A model generated the notes under the pieces. It was not told the origin of the DNA. It saw only the letters and a program-made list of their open reading frames with translations, and made no database searches. Both the position numbers and the translations under genes were made by a program. Below, one piece after another: positions 1-8,374 of a stretch of 25,576 nucleotides of DNA; position 1 is the first letter of the stretch; every line of letters begins with the position of its first letter. The stretch spans positions 1-25,576 of the forward strand of contig DAOTKE010000032.1 of NCBI GenBank assembly GCA_035449085.1, written 5' to 3'. This stretch comes from DUPH01 sp035449085. Lineage in GTDB: Bacteria > Verrucomicrobiota > Kiritimatiellia > RFP12 > UBA1067.

Positions 1-3000
1 GCCGCAATTCGGCGAAACAGAAACCGGAAGAGCCGAAATCCACGGAATTCACTTCATTGCGTGCGGCATGAACGGTAAACCGTAAGTACTGAGCCGTCAC
101 GCCCGCAAGGCGGTGGGCGGTCGCATTGGTTGCCGCCCAGTACTCTGGGGGCAACTCAAACCGGGCCGGACGGAGCAGATAGGGGCCGACCGGGCTGCCC
201 AGGCCGACAAAAGCCACGTCGGATTGACTGTCGAGCGTGAACCAGGTCTCTCCGTCATCGCTACCCTCGACAGTCCAGGCATCGGGTGTGCGGCCTGAAT
301 CGGCTTGGGTGGCAGACGTGTGCCAGCGGTAGGCGTCAAACGTGACACCGGTTTTAGTGTCAATCGTCAGAGGGTTGGGGATCGGTTTGGAGAGCCAACG
401 GTCGCTCACATTGCCGTTAATGGCATTCATGGGCTTGTCATCTGCGTGTGTGCCGCTTGTCGGGGCCGAGGCTGTGGTGCCGGACGGATAGGGGACGACC
501 TGCCCGTTGCGCAGGAGCTGGAATTCGGCGAAACTCATTTCATACCCATAGTTATCGACCGCGTCATTGACGGCGGAGGTGGGATTGAAGCGGATGTAAC
601 GGAAGGTCCAGACATTGGGCTGCACGGCGAACGTGCCCTGTTCGATGCGCGTGTCCCCGGTGTAACGGCTGCCTGCATCTGCCATGCATGTCAGCCCGGA
701 GCCTTGTTTGACCAGTCCAACCGGGCTTGCACCATCCATGACCGCGGCGGCGAACAGCCGCCCGCCGCTCGCGCCCACGGTCACCGTGTCGGATGCGCCG
801 CCGATGATCGTGATGCGGTCCGTCAGCGACGGGACGTTGACCGCTGCATGGCCGTTCAGCACGACGCGCCCGCGTCCCGTGAAAGTCCCGGCGAAGGCCG
901 AGAGATCGGTCACGTTCAGGGTGGCGGCGTTCTCCAGCAGAACCGTCCCCGCGCCACTGAGTGGGCCGAGAGTCTCCTGCCAAAGCTGTGCGGTCAGTGT
1001 CGTGCCAGCGGCGACCTCAACACTGCAGGACTCTGAAATCGCATCCACGGGCCATACGGCGCTGCCAAGACTGTAAACGCCCGCCCGCACGCCGCGGTTG
1101 GCCGTGATCTGCGCGTCCTGGTTGCTGCGCACGTCGGCGACGTACCAGTTGACGGCGTCGGCGCTGACATCGATTGTCCACGCCACCGGATCATTGGCCA
1201 AATTGCCGCCGGTGTACCAGCGGTATCCGTTGAAGAGCAGCGGTGCCGGCAGGTTGACACGCACCCAGCCTCCAGCAGCCGATCCGCACTGCCAGTAGGT
1301 GCGCGAATTGCCGTCATAGACATATGACGAGTTGTTAGTGCCTGACGTTGAGCTGGCGTTCCAGCTTGTACCCGCCGGCCAGGCCACGGGCAGGCCATCG
1401 CGCAGCAGTTGGAACTCGGCGATTGAGGGCTGGTTGCCGGCAACGCGCGTCTGGAGCGGCGTAAAACGAACGTAACGGATGCCGCCACCCAACACGAGGG
1501 TCCCGCCTTCGATGCGCAGACCGCCGGTCGCACTCTGGGTGCCCGCCGCGCCTGCGATCGAGAAGGTGCCGTTCCCGACTTTGGTCAGGCCGGAAGCGGC
1601 CGCGCCATCTGCCAACGCGCCGATGAAACGGCTCGACACATCGCCTTCACCGACGGTCAGCGTGACGGGCGTCGTGCCGCTGTTGGTGACCGTGCTGGCG
1701 AGGTCCGCGCTGTATAGCTGTCCGACACTCTCCGACATACCGTTCAGATCCATGGTGCCGCCGGTCAGAGTCACGTTGCCACTGATCTGGTTGCCACCGC
1801 TGCCGGCGAGACGCACGGCGGCCTGAGGCGCGACACGCAGGATATGCCGCACCGACGGCGCGTCGATCCTGTCGAGAATCGCCATGCCTGCGTCGACGGC
1901 GAGATCCAGTGACGAATGGGCAAGCATGCCGCCCAACGTCAGGACACCGTCACCCTGTTTGGCCAGCGATCCGCTCAGCGCCCCGTTCAACGTCAACGCG
2001 ACAGACGCGGGTACGTCGAGCATGCCGCCTGAAGAGGTGATGGTACGCGTTGAGGTCAGCGCTTCTGTGCCGGAGATGCCTAGGGTGCCGCCCTCCAGCG
2101 TGATCGCATTGGCGCTGTTGCCGAGCGACGCATCATCGCTCACAATCAAGCGACCGGCGTTGATGGCGATGCCGCCGACGAAGCTGTTGAGTCCGGTCAG
2201 TTCAGCGTCGCCGGTGCCGCGCTTGACGAGCGAGCCGTTGCCGCTGATGGTGCCGGTGTGGGTCACGGTTCCGGCACCGTCAAAGCCGACGGTCGACCCG
2301 ATTCCGCTGAGCGTGACATCGTGCGCGGCCGTAAAGGCGTAGTCAGGGTCGTCAAGGAGTCGGCCGCCGGTTTCGCGTGTGGCGTCGAACCACACCGCCA
2401 AGCCTGTGCCGCCGACGGTCACGGATTCGTCACCGGTGCCCAGCGCATCGGCTCGTGGAATCCGAAGCGAATAGTCGGTGAGCGTCTTTGCGCCCGTACC
2501 CAGGATACCGGGCGTCCCCGCCGCCAAGTCGGCTCCTGGGGCGGTGGCCCAGGAAGATGAACTCGGCAGAGAAAGCAGCCATGCCCTATCGCTGAATAAC
2601 ACACCGTTCACGTCCTCCACATCGATGCCGAACACGGCGGGTCGGTCCGGATTGCCCACGCGGAACGGTTCAGCACCGCCCGTGACCGTCAAGGTCGGTG
2701 TGCCCGAAGCGCCGGGAGCCGCGACCAGATCGCCTGCCCAGATCAGGGACGCTGCGGTTCCTGAACGGTCGAACGTGGTGTTCTGAGCCAGCTCCAGACG
2801 GGCACGAACCGTCTGAGTTGAAGAACTGATGGGTGTGGTCCGCAACACGCTGCCGTCGCCCGGATCTTCAAAACGTCTGGCTGCTGCCACGATTTCTTCC
2901 GCATGGGTGAAGGGGCCGTTGGCAGGGTCAAACATGATGCCCGAAGAAAATCCGTCAGACGTGCGCGGCCCTACGCCGCCGGTGCCCTGCGACACGACAA

Positions 3001-4492
3001 TGTCCACCGTATGCCAGCCGGCAGAGAGCGCGACATTCTGCGTCACCACCACGGCGGATGCGGAGTTGTTGCGCAATAATTCGACACCGTCAACAGCCAG
3101 ATACCCGCCGTCGTCGAAAGCCTTGGCAAAGCTGTACAGGCCGGCGTCCGGGACATGCCATTGGCCGGTATACCGGTACTGCGTGTTATTCGGATAACTG
3201 ACTGCCCCGACGTTGGCCATGAGCGTGGTCAGCCGTATGCCGCTCGCGGCGTGCTCCGCATCGAGATAAACCGAGCCGGAGGGGACTGAGGCACGGCCTT
3301 CTTCTAGCCCCGGCAACCAGTCGGTGATGGCCAGGGAGCCGCCATCCAGCGTGAAAGTCGTGGTGCCCAGGGCGTTGCCTGCGGCAAACACAAGCGTGCC
3401 GTCTGACAGGCGGATGTTGCCCTTCGAGCCAGCGGTCGCGAAAAACGACAGATTCCCGTTGCCGATTTTGTCGAGTGTGGCGCCTTCATGGATCACCCCG
3501 TTGATGGCCATATCGGCGTTGTCCAGACCCGCGTACAAGACGCCAGGCGTGTCCGCGCCGTTCATGAGCGTGAGATCACCGGTAACGGACAACGTGTTGA
3601 CGGTTTCGCTGTGGCCGTTAAGATCCAGTACGCCTCTTCGTAGGCCGTTCAGGGTTAACGCCCCCTTGTCGGCACCGTGCGGAATGACCTCATCCGCGCC
3701 GAGTCGCAATATGGCCTGACTATCCGTTTTGGCGTAGGTGCCGGGGCCGGCTGACCCGATGATGGTTCCGCCTGAATAATCGTTGGCAGGGTTGGAGAGG
3801 GTGACCGCCGCACTCTCCTGCACGATGCGCAGAGACCCGAGACCTGTGATTGGAGCGGCGACTTCGGTGCCGCCGTCGGCATTACGGCCGAACAGATAGG
3901 CACCGGATGGGCCGGCCGTGACGCCGCGGTTGGGGTGAAGGGTCAGTAAGCCGGTATAATTGCCGAGGCTGGCGCCGTCCAGCACGATCGCATCGGGCTC
4001 AAAGACGGCAGGCACCAGGCCAAGCGAATGGTCGGTCTCGGCAAACGTGTCGCCGCTCAGCAACTGGACCTGCCCGGAGAAAAGATTGGTTGGCGCGTTC
4101 AGGCAAAAAATCCCCTTGCCCGTCTTCGTCAACCCGTCTGTACCGGTCAATACGTTGTGGATGTAGACGTTGCCGTTGCTGACCATGCACTCGGCAGGAG
4201 CGGTCAGCGTGTTGGTCTCGCCGACCAACGTCCAGTTGCGGGCCAAATTGTTGGTGTTGAAGTGTATGGCGGACAGGGAGAAAGGCGCACCGTCCGGCAC
4301 GGTGACCGTACCGCCCGCACCGGAAAAAAACACCGTGTCGCCGACACCGGGCACCATGTTGTCCTGCCACATGGCTGCATCGTTCCAGTCACCGGATCCT
4401 CCGGTCCAGACCGCATCGGCTGCGAACGTGCTTCCGGTAATCAATAAAATCAGGGGCAACCCAAATGTTATTCGAACGAGCAGGCCTGTCAT
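1..4492 (-). CDS. Giant secreted autotransporter-associated beta-strand repeat protein with PA14-like and discoidin-like modules (C-terminus outside window)
   Basis: One frame stays open for 1497 codons from ATG 4492 to the left edge, so the protein is partial at its C-terminus. I spot-checked the frame near 3960, 3300, 2580, 1740 and 2-60 and found no shift. Residues 1-25 form a signal peptide ending near STFAA, followed by the WTGG...WNDAAMW start common in these proteins. Beta-strand repeat units (LTKTGKG, LVKRGTGDAELTG, LTKVGNGTFSIAG, LVKQGSG, each followed by a GG...NAGTL-like turn) recur near residues 121, 755, 835, 966 and 1260. Residues about 402-519 resemble a PA14 domain. Residues about 1005-1142 and 1297-1426, plus a third start near 1467, resemble F5/8C modules, each opening with YxRF and then FAEFQLLR. 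The start has a strong GGAGGAG ribosome site (4497-4504). The likely role is a surface adhesin or glycan-binding protein; the export route cannot be seen because the C-terminus is missing. Confidence 0.85.
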   Translation of the reverse strand, partial: MTGLLVRITFGLPLILLITGSTFAADAVWTGGSGDWNDAAMWQDNMVPGVGDTVFFSGAGGTVTVPDGAPFSLSAIHFNTNNLARNWTLVGETNTLTAPAECMVSNGNVYIHNVLTGTDGLTKTGKGIFCLNAPTNLFSGQVQLLSGDTFAETDHSLGLVPAVFEPDAIVLDGASLGNYTGLLTLHPNRGVTAGPSGAYLFGRNADGGTEVAAPITGLGSLRIVQESAAVTLSNPANDYSGGTIIGSAGPGTYAKTDSQAILRLGADEVIPHGADKGALTLNGLRRGVLDLNGHSETVNTLSVTGDLTLMNGADTPGVLYAGLDNADMAINGVIHEGATLDKIGNGNLSFFATAGSKGNIRLSDGTLVFAAGNALGTTTFTLDGGSLAITDWLPGLEEGRASVPSGSVYLDAEHAASGIRLTTLMANVGAVSYPNNTQYRYTGQWHVPDAGLYSFAKAFDDGGYLAVDGVELLRNNSASAVVVTQNVALSAGWHTVDIVVSQGTGGVGPRTSDGFSSGIMFDPANGPFTHAEEIVAAARRFEDPGDGSVLRTTPISSSTQTVRARLELAQNTTFDRSGTAASLIWAGDLVAAPGASGTPTLTVTGGAEPFRVGNPDRPAVFGIDVEDVNGVLFSDRAWLLSLPSSSSWATAPGADLAAGTPGILGTGAKTLTDYSLRIPRADALGTGDESVTVGGTGLAVWFDATRETGGRLLDDPDYAFTAAHDVTLSGIGSTVGFDGAGTVTHTGTISGNGSLVKRGTGDAELTGLNSFVGGIAINAGRLIVSDDASLGNSANAITLEGGTLGISGTEALTSTRTITSSGGMLDVPASVALTLNGALSGSLAKQGDGVLTLGGMLAHSSLDLAVDAGMAILDRIDAPSVRHILRVAPQAAVRLAGSGGNQISGNVTLTGGTMDLNGMSESVGQLYSADLASTVTNSGTTPVTLTVGEGDVSSRFIGALADGAAASGLTKVGNGTFSIAGAAGTQSATGGLRIEGGTLVLGGGIRYVRFTPLQTRVAGNQPSIAEFQLLRDGLPVAWPAGTSWNASSTSGTNNSSYVYDGNSRTYWQCGSAAGGWVRVNLPAPLLFNGYRWYTGGNLANDPVAWTIDVSADAVNWYVADVRSNQDAQITANRGVRAGVYSLGSAVWPVDAISESCSVEVAAGTTLTAQLWQETLGPLSGAGTVLLENAATLNVTDLSAFAGTFTGRGRVVLNGHAAVNVPSLTDRITIIGGASDTVTVGASGGRLFAAAVMDGASPVGLVKQGSGLTCMADAGSRYTGDTRIEQGTFAVQPNVWTFRYIRFNPTSAVNDAVDNYGYEMSFAEFQLLRNGQVVPYPSGTTASAPTSGTHADDKPMNAINGNVSDRWLSKPIPNPLTIDTKTGVTFDAYRWHTSATQADSGRTPDAWTVEGSDDGETWFTLDSQSDVAFVGLGSPVGPYLLRPARFELPPEYWAATNATAHRLAGVTAQYLRFTVHAARNEVNSVDFGSSGFCFAELR

Positions 4493-4546
4493 GATCACTC
4501 CTCCATGTTTGAAGCGGCATCAAAAAAAGACCGCAGTGAATATCAA

Positions 4547-4575
4547 ATTGTAGACCGAGAGTGACTTCATGGCAA
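4547..4575 (-). promoter_or_regulatory. Sigma70-type promoter for the repeat-protein gene
   Basis: On the minus strand, TTGCCA (4575-4570) and TACAAT (4552-4547) are separated by 17 bases. Each box matches the consensus at five of six positions. The -10 box lies about 55 bases upstream of ATG 4492, leaving a short leader with the GGAGGAG ribosome site. The site shares a 210-base intergenic region with the divergent ydbH-like operon. Confidence 0.6.
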
Positions 4576-4630
4576 CCACGCATTCCGACAGAGGGCGATG
4601 CAGTTTAGACATCATGCGACCTGATTAGAG

Positions 4631-4659
4631 CGGACACCATCACGCCCATAACGTATACT
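4631..4659 (+). promoter_or_regulatory. Possible promoter for the ydbH-like operon
   Basis: CGGACA (4631-4636) and TATACT (4654-4659) are 17 bases apart. The -10 box is good (five of six) and the -35 box is weak (four of six). It lies about 44 bases upstream of ATG 4703 and faces away from the repeat-protein promoter. Confidence 0.4.
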
Positions 4660-4702
4660 AGGGTTATGTTATCTCTTGTAAGGGGATAGGGGCTGAGTGA
4701 TC

Positions 4703-7700
4703 ATGGTTTCAGCAACAAATCGTTTCAAGCGCTTAGCGCGCTGGGTATCGGTCATTGCGGGCGTGGTGATGGTCGGTGTCATGCTCGCGGCGGTGATGCT
4801 CTGGCAGCGGCGTGTTCAGGTCGTGACGCGTGCGGCACACAAACTGCTGGCGCGCCAAGGTGTTGAGGATCTCTCTTTCCGGCTGTCCGCACTCTCACCA
4901 TGGCGGCTGACCGTACGTGATGTGCGGTGGGGCAGTGGTGCGGCCCCGCTTGCGGAAATTGACCGGATCGACCTGCACTACACGCTGGATGACCTGCGGC
5001 GGCGTCACCTCGAACGTCTCCATGTGCAGGGCGTGCGCACGACGGTGTTGGTTGAAGATGGGAAGTGTGCGTCGCCGCTGGTCGAGCGGCTGAAGCCGTT
5101 ACTGGACGCCGCCCGCGCGAAGCAGGGTGAACCCGTGCCGACCTCCGATGCGCCGCCCTTCTCGTTCTGGATGGCGACGCTGCGCGATGTGCAGATCGCC
5201 GTGGCGGATCCGTCTGATCCGGCCGCGCCAATGGCCGGTCTCGCCTTCTCGTGCGGCGGCGTTGCAGAAACCGACGGACGCTACCGTTTTTGGGGGCAGG
5301 CGCAGGGCGATGGCGCCGCGACCGGCACGCTGTTCCGCATGAAAGTGGCGGGCACTGTGGAGCCCGCGCGTGGCGCGGTCACGCTGTCGCCGGAGCTGAC
5401 GCTGCCCGATCTCGGCGGCTGTATGGCGACCGCCCGCAGGCTGTTGCCCGCTGCGTTGTCGCGCTGTGAAATGGAGCCAGCGGCGGGCGCCGGCCTGACC
5501 GCGCGGGGCGATTTCGCGGTGGTGTCGTGGACCAACATCCAGCCGTTCCGGCTCTCGGCGGAGCTCGGACGCGGCAGCCGGTTTGATCTGCCGTCGCGTC
5601 CGGCGCATGCGGTGTTGCAGAGCGTGCGGCTTGATGTCTCCGGCACGCCGCAGGATGTGCAGGCCCGCTTCAGCGCCGGCCTGTCGGGCTTTGCCTGGGG
5701 CGAGGGCCTCTCGGCCACGCAGGAGCGCGGGCGGCTGTTCAGCCTGCGCGGGACAACGCGGTTGCGGCAGGACGGGACGGGCCAGCGGCTGAACGCCTCG
5801 CTGGAGAGCGATCTGCCGGGACGCTCGATCGCGAAACTATTGCCGCGCGTGCTGCCGCTTGTGCCGATCTTCTTTACGGACGGCGGCACGCTGAAGGTCA
5901 ACGCCGACATGGCGCGCCCGCTGTCTGGTGCCTGGAATGGACAGGTGCGGTATGAGGCCGAGGCGCTGCGTTCGTCCGCGCCGATCTCCGGCACCTACGT
6001 CGGTGCCCAAGCGGTACGGGTGGCCGGCGAGGCCGCTATCGAAGCCTCCAAGCCCGGGACTGTGCGTTGTGGGATCGCGTTGGAGGACGGGTATGTTTTC
6101 CGTGACGCCTTCAGGCTGACAGGGAGCGTCGATGCGACATTGACGGCCCAGCCGCCCTACCAGGAGGCGCGCGGCACGTTTACCGGGCATCTGGGGGATA
6201 AGCGTGCATTTGCCAAACTGCCGATTTCGCTGGAAGACGGTCGCGTGCGGTTCGAGGGCGAGGCCGTGGTGGACGGCCTGACCTCCCATCCGGTTTGGCG
6301 CGTTTCGCTGATGATGCCTGAAGCGACGGCAGCTTGGACGCAGCAACAGGCGCAGGTGACGGGGCGGCTGGGGGGGACGGCCGAGATCCGTTACAGCGCG
6401 GAGAGCCTGGCGGCGCACGGTGCGGTCTGGGCGCGGGCGATCACGGCTCAGGCCGGTCCGGCGACGAATCCCGTGGTGACAGCCGGGGCGGAACAGATCG
6501 GCGCACGCTTTGAGATCCCGCTGTTTGCGCGTACAGAACGTCCGCAATGGATGGCCGATGTCACGCTCGCGGTCAGCAACGCCTGGGCCACGGGAGCCGG
6601 TGATGCGCGGCTGGAGCAGGCCGCCGCAGAGTTACCGTTCACCTGGTCGGCGGCGGAGGGGCTGGCGTTCCGTTCGGGGCAACGGTTGTCCTGGCAGCGG
6701 TTGGCGGCGCAGGGTGTGGATGTGGAGACGGATGGAATGGCGTGGGCGACCGATGGCGATGCGGTGACGGTGCAGGCCGCGTTGCGTCTGGCGGAGAGTG
6801 CGCTGCGCGTGCAGATGGCGGCGCGGGTCCCGCTGAAAGAGCCGCGGGCGACAGTGTTGACCGTCACGTTGCCCGAAATGGCCCTAGAGCCGGAGGGCAC
6901 GCTGGCGGCTCTGATCCGCGATAAGACGGCCGGGGCTGAGGTCGGCGGGCGCGTGGCTGCCGAGGCGAACGTACGCTTTCTGGGGACGCGTCCATATGTG
7001 ACGGGACGCGTCCGTGTCAACGAGGGCTGGTTGCGCAACAGCAAGGCGGAAGTGCGCGGCGTGACGGCGGATGTGCCGTTTCTGGCGGGCGTGATTTTCC
7101 GGACAATAGAAAGTCCCTTTGTCTCGTTTACTGAAGCGAAAGCCGGCAATGTGCGGTTCGGCCGGGGGCGTGTTGATTTTCAGGTGACGAACCGGGGCAT
7201 CTTTGTGGATCGTGCGGAGGTCGGCTGGTGCCGCGGCAGTCTCAACGCCTACTCGGTGAACTGGGAGTTTGCAAACCCGAGCGATGATTTCGTGGTGTAC
7301 GCCGACCGCATTGATCTGGGCGAGGCGCTGATGATGGTCATGCCCTTCAAGGGGCGGATGGAAGGCGTGCTGTACGGACGTTTCCCGGTGGGGATCGACA
7401 AAGGACATGTGCGGCTCGCGCCCGGTTTCCTTTATTCGTTGCCGGGACAGGGCGGGGTGCTGAGGCTGGAGGACAGCGAGCAGATGCGGTCGTTGCTGGA
7501 CCGGTCGGGGATCAAGGGCGATGTGCAGGGGCCATTGGCCAAGGCGTTGAGCGATCTGGACTTCAATACGCTCAAGTTGGATTTGGAACCGAGAGAAGAT
7601 GGCGAGGGGACGTTGCGGATCAAGCTGGTCGGCAAGTCCAACGACAGGGCATGGCCGGCACCTGTGGATTTGAACTTGAATCTGCACGGGCCGTTGGAGA

Positions 7701-7738
7701 AACTGGTCAACATGAGATTGGACATGTCGCGCCAGTGA
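4703..7738 (+). CDS. ydbH: YdbH-like AsmA-family inner-membrane protein (intermembrane lipid transport)
   Basis: A protein of about 1011 residues with one N-terminal membrane segment (VSVIAGVVMVGVMLAAVMLW) followed by a very long beta-rich periplasmic region, as in AsmA-like bridge proteins. The C-terminal part (about residues 770-990) resembles the dicarboxylate transport/YdbH domain: VRVNEGWLRNSKAEVRGV, ESPFVSFTEAKAGNVRFG, and an end with LNLNLHGPLEKLVNMRLDMS. The next two genes are YnbE-like and YdbL-like, reproducing the E. coli ydbH-ynbE-ydbL operon, which strongly supports the call. In E. coli, YdbH acts redundantly with TamB and YhdP in moving phospholipid between inner and outer membranes. 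I chose ATG 4703 because a GGGG run (4689-4692) lies 10 bases upstream; an in-frame GTG at 4697 is the alternative. Sequence identity to E. coli YdbH appears low, so the assignment rests on architecture plus synteny. Confidence 0.75.
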   Translation: MVSATNRFKRLARWVSVIAGVVMVGVMLAAVMLWQRRVQVVTRAAHKLLARQGVEDLSFRLSALSPWRLTVRDVRWGSGAAPLAEIDRIDLHYTLDDLRRRHLERLHVQGVRTTVLVEDGKCASPLVERLKPLLDAARAKQGEPVPTSDAPPFSFWMATLRDVQIAVADPSDPAAPMAGLAFSCGGVAETDGRYRFWGQAQGDGAATGTLFRMKVAGTVEPARGAVTLSPELTLPDLGGCMATARRLLPAALSRCEMEPAAGAGLTARGDFAVVSWTNIQPFRLSAELGRGSRFDLPSRPAHAVLQSVRLDVSGTPQDVQARFSAGLSGFAWGEGLSATQERGRLFSLRGTTRLRQDGTGQRLNASLESDLPGRSIAKLLPRVLPLVPIFFTDGGTLKVNADMARPLSGAWNGQVRYEAEALRSSAPISGTYVGAQAVRVAGEAAIEASKPGTVRCGIALEDGYVFRDAFRLTGSVDATLTAQPPYQEARGTFTGHLGDKRAFAKLPISLEDGRVRFEGEAVVDGLTSHPVWRVSLMMPEATAAWTQQQAQVTGRLGGTAEIRYSAESLAAHGAVWARAITAQAGPATNPVVTAGAEQIGARFEIPLFARTERPQWMADVTLAVSNAWATGAGDARLEQAAAELPFTWSAAEGLAFRSGQRLSWQRLAAQGVDVETDGMAWATDGDAVTVQAALRLAESALRVQMAARVPLKEPRATVLTVTLPEMALEPEGTLAALIRDKTAGAEVGGRVAAEANVRFLGTRPYVTGRVRVNEGWLRNSKAEVRGVTADVPFLAGVIFRTIESPFVSFTEAKAGNVRFGRGRVDFQVTNRGIFVDRAEVGWCRGSLNAYSVNWEFANPSDDFVVYADRIDLGEALMMVMPFKGRMEGVLYGRFPVGIDKGHVRLAPGFLYSLPGQGGVLRLEDSEQMRSLLDRSGIKGDVQGPLAKALSDLDFNTLKLDLEPREDGEGTLRIKLVGKSNDRAWPAPVDLNLNLHGPLEKLVNMRLDMSRQ

Positions 7739-7774
7739 GTGGCGGAACGGTGATTATTGCAAGGAGAGGAGCAC

Positions 7775-7939
7775 ATGAAAAGAGCGGGAAGAGCAGTGAT
7801 GATGGGGGTTCTGCTGGCATTGACGGCGGGCGGATGTTTGTCCGTCAAGACGGAGCATGAGATCAAGCCGATTCACATTACGATGGATGTGAACCTGAAG
7901 GTGCAGAAGGAACTGGAAGATTTCATGAACCTCGACTAA
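7775..7939 (+). CDS. ynbE: YnbE-like small outer-membrane lipoprotein
   Basis: A 54-residue protein with a basic start (MKRAGRA), a hydrophobic stretch and a lipobox-like end (LTAGGC; the cysteine is about residue 21). The mature part is only about 34 residues and carries EIKPIHITMDVNLKV, matching the YnbE pattern in which a short beta-strand (PITINMNVKI-like) follows the lipid anchor. In E. coli, YnbE sits in the outer membrane and extends the beta-groove of YdbH. The lipobox is not fully canonical, with alanine rather than leucine at -3. I chose ATG 7775 rather than the in-frame ATG at 7757 because AAGGAGAGGA (7761-7770) lies just upstream. It starts 36 bases after the ydbH stop, so co-transcription is likely. 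Confidence 0.75.
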   Translation: MKRAGRAVMMGVLLALTAGGCLSVKTEHEIKPIHITMDVNLKVQKELEDFMNLD

Positions 7940-7966
7940 CGGCCCAGCCGGGAAAGGATGACAGGC

Positions 7967-8305
7967 ATGATGACGATGAGAGCGATGATGGGTGTCGTGA
8001 TGGCGGTGCTGGTGGGCGTGGCCTGCGTGGCGCAGGCGGATGATCTCGCGGATGCGAAAGCCCGGCGCAAGGCACGCAAAGAGCAGATCGTACAGCTCGT
8101 GAAGGCGGGCGATGCGTCAGAGGGTGCGGACGGCTATCTCGTTGCTAAGGCCGGTCTCGATACGGCCAAGGCCGCGCTGGTCAGTGCCGAGAACGCGGAC
8201 CGTAAGATCGGCTATACGGCGATCGCCAAGGCCAACGGCAAGACGGTCGAGGAGATCGGCAAGCAGGCGGCGGCGATCAGCCGTGCGCGAGGCGGGAAAA
8301 AATAG
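7967..8305 (+). CDS. ydbL: YdbL-like periplasmic DUF1318 protein
   Basis: A protein of about 112 residues with a signal peptide (MMTMRAMMGVVMAVLVGVAC, cleavage after VAQA). The mature part is charged and helical, and contains GADGYLVAK, then SAENADRKIGYTAIAK and NGKTVEEIGKQAAA. This matches the order in E. coli YdbL, where a YGYLVAL-type stretch is followed by INAERKASYQQLAK and a helix before the C-terminus. YdbL is reported to modulate the YdbH-YnbE interaction in the periplasm. The start is probably ATG 7967, since GGAAAGGA (7951-7958) is eight bases upstream; ATG 7958 would abut that site. The gene is 27 bases after the lipoprotein stop and closes the operon. Confidence 0.75.
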   Translation: MMTMRAMMGVVMAVLVGVACVAQADDLADAKARRKARKEQIVQLVKAGDASEGADGYLVAKAGLDTAKAALVSAENADRKIGYTAIAKANGKTVEEIGKQAAAISRARGGKK

Positions 8306-8306
8306 T

Positions 8307-8326
8307 CCCGGATTCCCGGTTCCGGG
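8307..8326. terminator. Weak inverted repeat between convergent operons
   Basis: CCCGGA (8307-8312) and TCCGGG (8321-8326) can pair around an eight-base loop. It lies right after the ydbL stop and before the end of the opposing operon at 8375. There is no T-run, so factor-independent termination is uncertain. The rest of 8306-8374 shows nothing else. Confidence 0.25.
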
Positions 8327-8374
8327 GGCTGGCGTTTCGTTGCGTGTGCGTCGGGGAAATAGGCGGTGAGACCG

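Noticed and set aside
305..1036. Open plus-strand frame of 243 codons, and similar frames to 4500
   Set aside because: They lie antisense to the continuous minus-strand repeat protein, have no ribosome sites and encode arginine/proline-rich low-complexity sequence typical of shadow frames in GC-rich DNA.
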